9,299 nucleotides of DNA from JAABUE01 sp034431895. GTDB lineage: Bacteria; Chloroflexota; Anaerolineae; Anaerolineales; Villigracilaceae. Positions 1 to 6,897 of this stretch are shown piece by piece (the first letter of the stretch is position 1; each line of letters opens with the position of its first letter). Under the pieces are notes generated by a model. The model was not told the DNA's origin, made no database searches, and was given only the letters and a program-made list of their open reading frames with translations. A program made the translations under genes and the position numbers. The DNA is taken from positions 1 to 9,299 of the forward strand of contig DAOUCM010000120.1 in assembly GCA_034431895.1 (NCBI GenBank), written 5' to 3'.

Positions 1-43
1 GAGTCTCCCAAGATTAGCGTTTGATTAGAATTTCACAATTTAC

Positions 44-73
44 TTGACTTTGCCCCTGCGATTGCTGTATAGT
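44..73 (+). promoter_or_regulatory. Sigma-70 promoter of the ABC operon
   Basis: A -35 box TTGACT (44-49) and a -10 box TATAGT (68-73) each match the sigma-70 consensus at 5 of 6 positions, with an 18-base spacer. The AT-rich bases just upstream could act as an UP element. Transcription would start near 79-81, giving a leader of about 75 bases before the ATG at 155. The promoter also argues against the in-frame TTG at 44 as a start codon, because that TTG lies inside the -35 box. The boxes are seen; promoter activity is inferred. Confidence 0.65.
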
Positions 74-93
74 ATTCAGGGTAAGAACCATCC

Positions 94-128
94 GGCACTG
101 CGCCCTCGGGTTGCTGTGCCTTTTGTTT
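94..128 (+). terminator. Terminator-like hairpin in the ABC operon leader
   Basis: GGCAC (94-98) pairs with GTGCC (116-120). Further inside, GCG (100-102) pairs with TGC (112-114, one G-U), and CC (103-104) pairs with GG (109-110) around a four-base loop. The stem is GC-rich with about ten pairs, one mismatch and one bulge. TTTTGTTT (121-128) follows at once, which is the layout of an intrinsic terminator. It sits between the promoter at 44-73 and the ribosome-binding site at 144-151. It is therefore either an attenuator of the ABC operon or the end of a gene lying left of the window. Confidence 0.45.
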
Positions 129-143
129 GTCAACTTGTCAGCA

Positions 144-151
144 AGGAGAGG
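144..151 (+). promoter_or_regulatory. Ribosome-binding site fixing the ATPase start
   Basis: AGGAGAGG lies three bases before the ATG at 155, counted from its last G, with the GGAG core seven bases away. It selects that ATG over the longer in-frame reading from TTG 44, whose first 37 residues resemble no ABC protein. Confidence 0.75.
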
Positions 152-154
152 TTG

Positions 155-1087
155 ATGATTCGAGTGAGCGAATTGACCAAAGATTATGGAATGCGCCGCG
201 CCATAGACAGCCTGACCTTCCAGGCTGAGCAAGGTGAAATTCTGGGCTTCCTGGGCCCCAACGGAGCCGGAAAAACCACCACCATGCGCATTCTGACCGG
301 CTATATGCCGCCCACAGAAGGAGAAGCCACAGTCGCCGGCTATGATGTGGTGTCTGAATCTCTTGAGGTGCGTCGTCGTGTCGGCTACTTACCTGAAACC
401 GTGCCGCTCTACAACGACATGACGGTCTTCGATTACCTGAAATTCATGGCCGACCTGCGCCACCTGCCAGACGCCGAAGAGCGCGTGGATGAGACACTGG
501 AATGGGTCGGCCTGGAAGACCGGGCAAAAGGCTACATCGGCAATCTATCCAAGGGTATGCGCCAGCGCGTAGGACTGGCACAAGCATTGCTGCATCGGCC
601 CGAGGTGCTGATTCTGGACGAGCCGACCATCGGCCTGGACCCCGGTCAAGTGGTAGAAGTCCGCAACGTCATCCGTGAAATCGGCAAGGAACGCACCGTC
701 CTGTTGTCTACGCACATCCTATCCGAGGCCCAGCAATTGTGTGACCGCGTCCTCATCATCAACAAAGGCCGCATCGTCGCCGAAGACACACCGGCCAACT
801 TGCAAGCCAGCCTGGTAGGCGTCGAGCGCAACCTGCTGCGAGTGCGCGGCGAGGCAGAAGACCTGGAAGAAAAATTGCGCGCTATGAAAGGTGTCAGCAA
901 AGTCCAACGCAAGGAAGACGGCTTGTTCGAGTTCCATTATGCACCAGGGCAGGATATACGCCCCGAGGTAGCCAAAATGGTGGTCAACGCCGGCTATGAC
1001 TTGCTAGAACTGCGCCCCATCGGGATGAGCCTGGAAGAAATCTTCCTGCAACTCACCCGCGAAGAAGAGACAGTTCCAGAAATGTGA
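155..1087 (+). CDS. ABC transporter ATP-binding protein, GldA/CcmA-like
   Basis: This 310-residue protein is the cytoplasmic ATPase that powers the membrane proteins encoded after it. In order it shows a Walker A motif GPNGAGKTT (34-42), a Q-loop region GYLPE (77-81), an ABC signature LSKGMRQRVGLA (131-142), and a Walker B motif LILDEPT (152-158) with catalytic Glu156. The D-loop is at LDPG (161-164) and the switch histidine is His187 in LLSTH. Residues 220-310 form the extra C-terminal domain common in ATPases of ABC-2 type exporters. The Q-loop glutamine is replaced by Glu81, as I recall from GldA-like relatives. It begins the operon, and the next gene starts 7 bases after its stop. The ATPase assignment is firm; the GldA likeness rests mainly on the neighbouring genes, and the transported substrate is unknown. 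Confidence 0.95.
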   Translation: MIRVSELTKDYGMRRAIDSLTFQAEQGEILGFLGPNGAGKTTTMRILTGYMPPTEGEATVAGYDVVSESLEVRRRVGYLPETVPLYNDMTVFDYLKFMADLRHLPDAEERVDETLEWVGLEDRAKGYIGNLSKGMRQRVGLAQALLHRPEVLILDEPTIGLDPGQVVEVRNVIREIGKERTVLLSTHILSEAQQLCDRVLIINKGRIVAEDTPANLQASLVGVERNLLRVRGEAEDLEEKLRAMKGVSKVQRKEDGLFEFHYAPGQDIRPEVAKMVVNAGYDLLELRPIGMSLEEIFLQLTREEETVPEM

Positions 1088-1094
1088 GGCTACT

Positions 1095-1838
1095 ATGCGC
1101 AATATCTGGACGATCGCAAAACGCGAATACAAAATCTATTTCAACAGCCCGCTTGCCTACATCGTCATGCTCATTATCTTGGGCGTGATAGGCATCATCT
1201 TTGCTTACAATCTCATCAACCTGACCTCCAATCCCTTTGGCTCGCCCGAACCGCCCGACATCTCCATTGTAACCGGCCCCATGGCTTTCATGTTCGTCTT
1301 CTCGGTGCCGGCACTGACCATGCGTCTGCTGGCAGATGAACAACGCATGGGGACGATGGAATTACTGCTCACCGCTCCGGTGCGCGATTGGGAACTGGTG
1401 ACCGGCAAATGGTTGGGGTCTTTCCTGTTCGTGCTGACCATCATTGCCGTCACCCTCATCTTCCCCTTGATTCTGCACAACCTGACCACGCCAGGGATTG
1501 ACCAACAATTGATGCTTTCCAGTTACCTGGGCATCATCCTGGTGGCGGCGGCCTTCTTAGCCATTGGCGTCAGCATTTCGGCCATGTTTAGCAACCAATT
1601 TGCCGCTTTCTTTCTGTCTATGGGCGTGCTGGTCATCCTCTGGTTCCTGATCGGCATTCCCGCTCAGTTGTTCTTTTCTGGCGGAGACTTCTTCCGCTAC
1701 ATTGATATGAACTCGCGCTTCTACGACTCCCTCAATCGCGGCGTCATCAACCTGTCAGACATCGTGTATTTCTTGAGCGTCACCGCGCTGGGATTGTTCA
1801 TCGGCGCCCTTGCTATTGACATTCGGAGGTGGCGATAA
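1095..1838 (+). CDS. ABC-2 type permease, GldF-like
   Basis: This 247-residue integral membrane protein is the expected permease partner of the preceding ATPase. About six hydrophobic helices can be read, near residues 19-40, 58-80, 105-128, 141-165, 168-192 and 220-242. Between helices 2 and 3 the segment DEQRMGTMELLLTAPVRDWE (81-100) matches the conserved cytoplasmic E-x-GT-x-E-LL-TAPV element of GldF/NosY-type ABC-2 permeases, which I take to be the coupling region. The N terminus starts with the usual amphipathic stretch (IAKREYKIYFNSPLAY). GAGG (1086-1089) overlaps the ATPase stop codon and lies five bases before the ATG, so the two genes are probably translated together. The stop TAA shares one base with the next start codon. 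The family assignment is good; the substrate cannot be read from sequence. Confidence 0.9.
   Translation: MRNIWTIAKREYKIYFNSPLAYIVMLIILGVIGIIFAYNLINLTSNPFGSPEPPDISIVTGPMAFMFVFSVPALTMRLLADEQRMGTMELLLTAPVRDWELVTGKWLGSFLFVLTIIAVTLIFPLILHNLTTPGIDQQLMLSSYLGIILVAAAFLAIGVSISAMFSNQFAAFFLSMGVLVILWFLIGIPAQLFFSGGDFFRYIDMNSRFYDSLNRGVINLSDIVYFLSVTALGLFIGALAIDIRRWR
1825..1830 (+). promoter_or_regulatory. Ribosome-binding site selecting ATG 1838
   Basis: GGAGGT lies inside the end of the permease gene, seven bases before ATG 1838. This supports that ATG rather than the in-frame GTG at 1829, which overlaps the site itself. Stop and start overlap as TAATG. Confidence 0.75.
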
Positions 1839-3424
1839 TGAAAACCGATCCACGCCGCTACGCCCCGTGGGGGCTGGTCCTCTCGGGGCTGGCCTTCCTG
1901 ACCATCCTCGGCATTCTGGCCTTACGGGTCTTTACGCTGGTCGGCATGTACACCCCGCCCGACCCCGACCTGCTCGACCGGATTCTCTACATTGCTATTG
2001 CGGTTTTCATCGCCGGGTACGCCATCTTCGCCATCCTGGACCCCGACCGCGTGCGCAAATTCCTGAGCGGGCGGCAGGCAAAGTATGGCAGCAACTCACT
2101 CATCCTGTTCGTTGCCTTCGTTGGCATCCTGGTCGTAGTCAATATGCTGGCCAACCGCTATCCCCAGCGCTGGGACGTGACCGAAGACAAACAGCACACC
2201 CTGGCGCCGGAAACGATAGAGGCGCTCGAAGCCCTGCCCGAACCCGTCACGGCCATTGCCTTCTACAGCCTGCGCATGAACGCCCAATCAGCCGAGGAAT
2301 TGCTCCAAGATTACAAAAGCAGCAGCAAGGGTAAATTCGACTACCGCTTCTTGGACCTAGATGCCAACCCCGTACTCGCCAAACAACTCGGTATCACCGG
2401 CGACGGCAAAATCTTGCTGCAAATGGGCGAGAACAAAGAAATCGTTGCCTATGCCTCCGAACGCGAATTGACCGGCGGACTGATTCGCTTGCTCAACCCC
2501 TCCCATCCGGTGATTTACTTCCTGACCGGGCAGGGAGAACACGATACCGAAAACCCAGGCGACGCCTCCTACACGCGCATCCGCGAGGTGCTGGAAAGTA
2601 AGAATTACATCGTCAAGACCATCAATTTGCAAGCCGAAAACGCCATTCCAGAAGATGCGAAAGTCATGGTCATTGCCGGTCCGTTGGTGCCGGTACCGGA
2701 GAGCGTCGTCAATCTGTTGAAAGAATACCTGACCCAAGGCGGCAGCCTGCTGGTCATGGAAGACCCCGTTCCGCTCACTCAATATGGCGACAAAGCCGAC
2801 CCTCTGGCCGATTATCTGGCCAACGATTGGGGCATCCAACTGAACAATGACATTGTGGTAGACACCAACTTGCCCTCATCGCCTTTCTTTGCAGTAGCGG
2901 CGCAATACAACGAAGAACATCCCATCACCCAAAAGATGCAAGGGATTGCAGCCATCTTCCCCTACACCCGCAGCCTGACACTGACCGAAAACGCCAGTGT
3001 CACCCCCAATGCTTTGGTCTACACGATCCAAAAATCCTGGGGCGAAACCGATTTCGATAGCATCGAAAACCAAAACCTGCGCTACGATGATGGAGCGGAT
3101 CAACCCGGCCCCATGCTGTTGGCCGCCGCCGCCGAAAACTTCAGTGCCAACAGTCGTGTAGTCGTCTTTGGCGGTTCCTCCTTTGCCCAAGATAGCAACT
3201 TCGACTTCTCCGGCAACGGCGACATGCTGGTCAACTCGCTAGACTGGTTGGCCGGGCAAGAAGCCGCCATTGGCATCACCGAAAATCAATCTACGCTGCG
3301 CACCTTCAACCCGCCAGGCTCTACACAGACCATCCTGCTGGTCGTGACCACCAGCTGTCTCATCCCATTAGCCGTCATTGTGGGCGGCGTATACGCCTGG
3401 GTGCGGCGCCGCAAACAAGGATAA
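1838..3424 (+). CDS. GldG-like ABC transporter auxiliary protein
   Basis: This 528-residue membrane protein resembles the GldG/ABC_transp_aux family, which accompanies GldA/GldF-type transporters. Three helices near residues 12-34, 47-67 and 87-106 are followed by a large domain expected outside the membrane. A last helix (497-521) ends in the basic tail RRRKQG. Family-like elements are WDVTEDKQHTLAP (112-124), VIYFLTGQGEHD (225-236), GGSLLVMEDP (301-310), VVVFGGSSFAQDSNF (441-455) and NGDMLVNSLDWLAG (460-473). GldF and GldG were first described in Bacteroidetes gliding, but related gene sets occur widely in non-gliding bacteria, so a motility role should not be assumed. The start overlaps the permease stop by one base, and the next gene follows after three bases. 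The domain may bind or guide the exported substrate; this is inference. Confidence 0.85.
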   Translation: MKTDPRRYAPWGLVLSGLAFLTILGILALRVFTLVGMYTPPDPDLLDRILYIAIAVFIAGYAIFAILDPDRVRKFLSGRQAKYGSNSLILFVAFVGILVVVNMLANRYPQRWDVTEDKQHTLAPETIEALEALPEPVTAIAFYSLRMNAQSAEELLQDYKSSSKGKFDYRFLDLDANPVLAKQLGITGDGKILLQMGENKEIVAYASERELTGGLIRLLNPSHPVIYFLTGQGEHDTENPGDASYTRIREVLESKNYIVKTINLQAENAIPEDAKVMVIAGPLVPVPESVVNLLKEYLTQGGSLLVMEDPVPLTQYGDKADPLADYLANDWGIQLNNDIVVDTNLPSSPFFAVAAQYNEEHPITQKMQGIAAIFPYTRSLTLTENASVTPNALVYTIQKSWGETDFDSIENQNLRYDDGADQPGPMLLAAAAENFSANSRVVVFGGSSFAQDSNFDFSGNGDMLVNSLDWLAGQEAAIGITENQSTLRTFNPPGSTQTILLVVTTSCLIPLAVIVGGVYAWVRRRKQG

Positions 3425-3427
3425 ACT

Positions 3428-4063
3428 ATGAAACGCTCGACCTGGATCGTTCTCATCGTCTTTCTGACGCTGATTGGCGTAATGATTTACCTGGACCAAA
3501 AAGAAAACGCGCCCGAAGCAGGGAGCGCCACCCCCACGCTCCCGCCCGAAAAACTGCTCAGCGAAACAGACGGTGCTGTGACCGGCATCGAATTGTCCGA
3601 CCGCGAGGGTCGAAGCGTGAAACTGGTGAAAGATGGCGAACAATGGAGGCTAGAAAAGCCCATTGAAGCGGAAGCAAATCAGGGCCTGGCCGAAGAGGCG
3701 GTGGCGCAATTGGCCGTCCTCCGCATCCTTTCCAAGCCTGGAGTTGCTCCCGCTGATGCTGGTTTGGTCTCCGCCTCTTACAAATTGACCCTCACAACGG
3801 CCAGCGGCGCAAAGAAAGAAATTCTCATCGGCGATGTGACGCCCAGCAACAGCGGTTACTATGCGCAAGAGGTTGGCAGCCAGGCAGTCATCGTGCTGGA
3901 GAAATATGGCGTAGACGCTCTGCAAAATTTGTTGACTTCACCGCCTTACTTGAACACGCCTACGCCTTCACCCACCGCGGCGCCGCCTACTCCCACGTCC
4001 ACCTCAACGCCTGCCGAGGAGCCGGCGAGCGAAACGCCGGCAGCCCCCACTGCCACGCCTTGA
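3428..4063 (+). CDS. DUF4340-like anchored extracytoplasmic protein
   Basis: This 211-residue protein has a single N-terminal membrane anchor (about residues 5-22). A domain of mixed strands and helices follows, including GIELSDREGRSVKLVKDG (53-70) and EQWRLEKP (71-78). A Pro/Thr/Ser/Ala-rich tail occupies about residues 177-211, with repeated TPTP, TPTS and APTATP units. The domain pattern (ligand-like strand, then W-x-L-x-x-P, then a helix with VAQLAVLRI) fits DUF4340, which commonly follows GldG-like genes. The tail could span the cell wall or carry sugars. AAGG (3417-3420) gives a ribosome-binding site seven bases before the ATG, inside the end of the previous gene. DUF4340 proteins are often longer and carry repeated domains, so this is a short form. 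Its biochemical role is unknown. Confidence 0.75.
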   Translation: MKRSTWIVLIVFLTLIGVMIYLDQKENAPEAGSATPTLPPEKLLSETDGAVTGIELSDREGRSVKLVKDGEQWRLEKPIEAEANQGLAEEAVAQLAVLRILSKPGVAPADAGLVSASYKLTLTTASGAKKEILIGDVTPSNSGYYAQEVGSQAVIVLEKYGVDALQNLLTSPPYLNTPTPSPTAAPPTPTSTSTPAEEPASETPAAPTATP

Positions 4064-4092
4064 GGAATTCATTACAAGACCATAAAAGGGTA

Positions 4093-4121
4093 TTGAATTT
4101 CTTGCAAAAAAAGAGTATGCT
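4093..4121 (+). promoter_or_regulatory. Promoter of the sigma factor gene
   Basis: TTGAAT (4093-4098) and TATGCT (4116-4121) are separated by exactly 17 bases, each matching consensus at 4 of 6 positions. Transcription would start near 4128, leaving a leader of about 25 bases. No terminator is visible between the ABC operon stop (4063) and this promoter, so read-through from the operon could also feed the gene. Confidence 0.5.
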
Positions 4122-4139
4122 GGACTCAACCGAATTGTT

Positions 4140-4145
4140 AGGAAG
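4140..4145 (+). promoter_or_regulatory. Ribosome-binding site selecting ATG 4154
   Basis: AGGAAG ends eight bases before ATG 4154. The in-frame GTG at 4145 overlaps this site and so is an unlikely start. ATG 4160 would also be in frame but lies 14 bases away. Confidence 0.65.
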
Positions 4146-4153
4146 TGTTTTCG

Positions 4154-5368
4154 ATGGATATGGAAAAATTGTTGATATCGGATGACGAGGAAGAATTCCC
4201 AGCCATTGCGCGTCTCGTCGAACTGGGGCGGCAAAAATCGTATGTCACGCTGGATGATATTCTGCATTTCTTCCCCGAAGCCGAGCAAGATGTAGAGCAA
4301 CTGGAGGAGGCCTTCTCTGCCCTGTTGAGCGCCGGCATCCCTTTCGTAGAAGATACTGTCACCGTCGAACCAAGCGAAGATGAACTGGTAGCCGTAGAAA
4401 CGACCGAAGAGATCGAGCCAGAAGCCGAACTGACCATTGACGATTACCTGGCAAACATAGACACCGACGACACCATCGGCTTGTACCTCAAAGAGGTCAG
4501 CCGCGTGCCTCTGTTGACCGCCACCGAAGAAGTGGAACTGGCGCAGCGCATCGAACGCGGACGCATGGCGCGTGAAGAATTGGCGAAAGGCAATGTCAGT
4601 TCCCGCCGTCGCCTGGAACTACGCCGTCTCATCGAAGATGGCTGGGCGGCGCGCGAGCACCTCATCACCGCCAACTCGCGCCTGGTCATCTCGGTCGCCA
4701 AGAAATACATGGGGCGCGGCGTGCCATTCCTTGACCTGATTCAGGAAGGCAATATCGGCTTGATTCGCGCCACCAAGAAATTCGATTACCGCCGCGGACA
4801 CAAGTTCTCCACCTATGCCACCTGGTGGATTCGGCAAGCCGTCACGCGCGCCATTGCCGACCAGGGACGCACCATCCGCGTGCCGGTTCACATGGGCGAC
4901 CAAATCAACAAGTTGCTGCGCGTGCAACACCAGTTGACGCAACGCCTGGGGCGTGAGCCAACCGTCGAAGAGGTAGCCGACGCCCTGGAAGTACCGCCCA
5001 AAAAAGTGGAAAACATGATTCAAGTGGCGCGCCGTCCACTTTCGCTCGAAACGCCCACCGACGATGAAGAGGACTCTGTATTGGGAGATTTCATCGAAGA
5101 CGACGAAGCCCCCCCGCCGGACGATACTGCCACGTATAACCTGCTGCGCGAACACCTGGGCGAGGTCTTGAACGGTCTACCTCCGCGCGAAGTGCGTATC
5201 CTGCAATTGCGCTATGGGCTGCTGGACGGTCAGGCCTATACGCTCGAAGAAGTGGGACGCAAGATGGGCGTCACCCGTGAGCGCGTGCGTCAAATCGAAG
5301 CGCAGGCGTTGAGCCGCTTGCGGCATCCCTCCATCCGCAGGAAGTTGCGCGATTATTTGGGGGAATAG
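4154..5368 (+). CDS. rpoD: Primary-type sigma-70 factor of RNA polymerase
   Basis: This 404-residue protein directs RNA polymerase to promoters. Residues 8-68 resemble region 1.1 (GRQKSYVTLDDILHFFPE), and an acidic linker follows. Region 1.2 is at about 105-137 (DTIGLYLKEVSRVPLLTATE). Region 2 (about 165-250) contains FLDLIQEGNIGLIRATKKFD and the melting and -10 binding segment FSTYATWWIRQAVTRAIADQ. Region 3 is at about 250-325, including the acidic finger DEEDSVLGDFIEDD. Region 4 (330-404) carries the -35 helix-turn-helix TLEEVGRKMGVTRERVRQIE and the usual RpoD ending. The non-conserved insert between 1.2 and 2 is short, as in SigA-type proteins. A region 1.1 together with full 1.2-4 argues for group 1 (housekeeping) rather than group 2, but a second copy elsewhere cannot be excluded. 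It has its own promoter and converges with the following minus-strand gene. Confidence 0.95.
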   Translation: MDMEKLLISDDEEEFPAIARLVELGRQKSYVTLDDILHFFPEAEQDVEQLEEAFSALLSAGIPFVEDTVTVEPSEDELVAVETTEEIEPEAELTIDDYLANIDTDDTIGLYLKEVSRVPLLTATEEVELAQRIERGRMAREELAKGNVSSRRRLELRRLIEDGWAAREHLITANSRLVISVAKKYMGRGVPFLDLIQEGNIGLIRATKKFDYRRGHKFSTYATWWIRQAVTRAIADQGRTIRVPVHMGDQINKLLRVQHQLTQRLGREPTVEEVADALEVPPKKVENMIQVARRPLSLETPTDDEEDSVLGDFIEDDEAPPPDDTATYNLLREHLGEVLNGLPPREVRILQLRYGLLDGQAYTLEEVGRKMGVTRERVRQIEAQALSRLRHPSIRRKLRDYLGE

Positions 5369-5379
5369 TCAACGCTTCC

Positions 5380-5401
5380 GGAAAACCCCTCTTGGGTATC
5401 C
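5380..5401. terminator. Weak possible terminator between convergent genes
   Basis: Read on the minus strand, GGATACCC pairs imperfectly with GGGGTTTTCC around the loop AAGA, with one mismatch and one bulge. The T-run lies within the second arm rather than after it. It is the only hairpin close to the sigma factor stop. A function in stopping transcription from either side is possible but poorly supported. Confidence 0.22.
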
Positions 5402-5437
5402 TCTCAAAAGAAAGGGAAAACGTCTCGCAGGTTTTAT

Positions 5438-5465
5438 TTGGGTGACAACCTCTCAAGCCACCCAA
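5438..5465. repeat. Inverted repeat across the glycosyltransferase stop
   Basis: TTGGGTG (5438-5444) and CACCCAA (5459-5465) form a perfect 7-bp stem with a 14-base loop. The dyad covers the minus-strand stop codon (5453-5455). No T-run follows on either strand, so it is not a standard intrinsic terminator. It may protect the 3' end of the minus-strand transcript or be chance. Confidence 0.35.
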
Positions 5466-6811
5466 CCCCAAGCCCAAAACTGAACGCACAAGAACAAGTT
5501 CAAAGCAAAGAAAAGATAGACGACCATGCGGTGGACAATTCCATTCTTGCCCCATTCAGCCAGCACATAAAAAAGCGGAAAGAGGGTAATCAGATATCGA
5601 ATCATCGAATTGAGCGGCTGAGTATCTACCACCCGGAGCGTGAAAATAACGAATGTAGCCAGCGCAAACAAGCCATATTCGAGCGGCATCCGTTTCCACC
5701 CAAGAATCATCAAAACCAAGAACGACAGTGACGCCAAAAGATTCAATCCATCAATGTATCCGGCCTTTCCTGAAAAGACGAGACGAAAAGACTCTATGAA
5801 ATTGACCCAGGGAAACGTGATGCGGGCATGCAAGCCGCTTTCATCGAGAGGCACAATTCCCACTCCCGCCTGCCGACGAAGCAACAAGTACACCCCAACC
5901 GTCAGAGCAGGGAGCAATATTGCGGGCAGGTAAGAGATCCAACGTTCTGTCTTCCTGGTCTTCCACAAATGGTATAGCAAAGGGAAGAACAACGCCACGC
6001 CTTGTAGCCGAAACAGAATCGCGCACCCTATCCAAAATCCGGCCTGTAGCCAGGAATTGTTTTTCATAGCGCTCAAAGCAAGGACGACGGTGGCAATCAA
6101 CAACCCCTCCGTGTATGCACTGAACAGGAAAAAAGAGGTGGGAAAAATTGCAAAATACATGACGCCGCGTCGCGCCAAAGCCTCGTCTCCCCATCCCAAG
6201 AACAAATCGTAGAGCAACTTGAACGTCAAGATGGTGGCCAGGGATGAAATCAACATCCCTGCCAGAAAACCATCGCCCACGAGCCATGCTAGAGCGCGAA
6301 TCATCCAGGGATAAAGAGGCGGGAAGTGAACGTCGTTGGGAATGGCTCCATAGCCTCGCTCCGCAATCGAAACATACCAAATGGCATCGAATCGCTGCCA
6401 TACGGCTAACAACGGCTGCGGATAGGCGTCTAGTCCATGATAGGGGAAGATTGTGTCTACCACCTCATTCAATTCGACAAGCGACTTGCCAGTATAATAG
6501 CCTTGCACGGCCCGACCGGTTTCCGCATTCCAGAGCGAACCAGTTCGAAGGTCCATGACCGAATCCCTACCGGCAGGCGCAAAGGCAAGCAATACATTCT
6601 CGACATAAGGGCTATAAACCCTGCGAGCACTGGAACGCATATCGAATATGGTGAGGTAAGACTGCCCAAAAAGAGTCACGTTTGCAATGGCAAGCGGATA
6701 GACGGTCATCACTGCCCAGGCCAACAAGGCGTAAAAACACCTTAAAAAGAAATAGAGGCCGATTGCAAACCGCCAGGAAGGAGAAACTTTGAGAAAGAGA
6801 TTCATTTGCAT
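5453..6811 (-). CDS. PIG-V-like mannosyltransferase, GT-C membrane protein
   Basis: This 452-residue protein has many hydrophobic helices and the hallmarks of bacterial PIG-V-like GT-C glycosyltransferases, which move a sugar from a polyprenyl-phosphate donor on the outer face of the membrane. WQRFDAIWYVSIAERGY (138-154) holds the expected acidic Asp142 and Glu151. FPPLYPW (163-169), FPTSFFLFSAYTEG (223-236), FRLQG (267-271), RYLITLFPLFYVLAEW (405-420) and the C-terminal FWAWGWVA (445-452) all match the family pattern. An unusual feature is a polar stretch of roughly 70-80 residues (about 56-135) between the first helix region and the WQRFD motif. On the minus strand GGAGAGG lies five bases before ATG 6811, favouring that start over ATG 6805. 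The sugar and acceptor are unknown. It is divergent from the membrane protein at 6906. Confidence 0.82.
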   Translation of the reverse strand: MQMNLFLKVSPSWRFAIGLYFFLRCFYALLAWAVMTVYPLAIANVTLFGQSYLTIFDMRSSARRVYSPYVENVLLAFAPAGRDSVMDLRTGSLWNAETGRAVQGYYTGKSLVELNEVVDTIFPYHGLDAYPQPLLAVWQRFDAIWYVSIAERGYGAIPNDVHFPPLYPWMIRALAWLVGDGFLAGMLISSLATILTFKLLYDLFLGWGDEALARRGVMYFAIFPTSFFLFSAYTEGLLIATVVLALSAMKNNSWLQAGFWIGCAILFRLQGVALFFPLLYHLWKTRKTERWISYLPAILLPALTVGVYLLLRRQAGVGIVPLDESGLHARITFPWVNFIESFRLVFSGKAGYIDGLNLLASLSFLVLMILGWKRMPLEYGLFALATFVIFTLRVVDTQPLNSMIRYLITLFPLFYVLAEWGKNGIVHRMVVYLFFALNLFLCVQFWAWGWVA

Positions 6812-6843
6812 AAATGCCTCTCCAGCAAAAACTCATGAAAACG

Positions 6844-6897
6844 ACCTTGAAAAGAGAGCCTGGCCTTTTTGCAGCCGGGTCATACCTTGAAAGGCCA
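6844..6897. promoter_or_regulatory. Operator-like repeats between divergent genes
   Basis: A perfect 8-bp inverted repeat pairs TGGCCTTT (6861-6868) with AAAGGCCA (6890-6897), 21 bases apart. Overlapping it, an 11-mer is repeated directly: ACCTTGAAAAG (6844-6854) and ACCTTGAAAGG (6884-6894), 40 bases from start to start. The second copy has its own CCTT-GA-AAGG dyad. The only AAGG that could serve as a ribosome-binding site for the gene at 6906 (6891-6894) lies in the right arm. I found no convincing -35/-10 pair on either strand. A shared operator or an RNA hairpin controlling translation is inference. Confidence 0.35.

Noticed and set aside
12..28. Direct repeat GATTAG (12-17 and 23-28), one helical turn apart, upstream of the promoter
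   Set aside because: Six bases in an AT-rich stretch occur easily by chance; nothing else supports an operator there.
44..154. Longer N-terminal reading of the ABC ATPase from TTG 44
   Set aside because: The TTG is part of a -35 box, the added 37 residues do not resemble ABC proteins, and a good ribosome-binding site marks ATG 155.
14..232. Minus-strand open frame over the promoter and the ATPase start
   Set aside because: It overlaps a strong promoter, leader and real coding start, and its protein has no recognisable features.
1810..2334. Plus-strand open frame overlapping the GldG-like gene
   Set aside because: Arg/Pro/His-rich product typical of an out-of-frame reading of GC-rich DNA; the overlapping GldG-like frame is clearly the coding one.
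4021..4041. Perfect repeat of GCCGGC (4021-4026 and 4036-4041) as an operon terminator
   Set aside because: It lies inside the coding sequence of the Pro/Thr-rich tail and no T-run follows; GC-rich codon repetition explains it.
5438..5933. Plus-strand open frames opposite the glycosyltransferase gene
   Set aside because: They are antisense to a gene with clear family motifs and their products look random.
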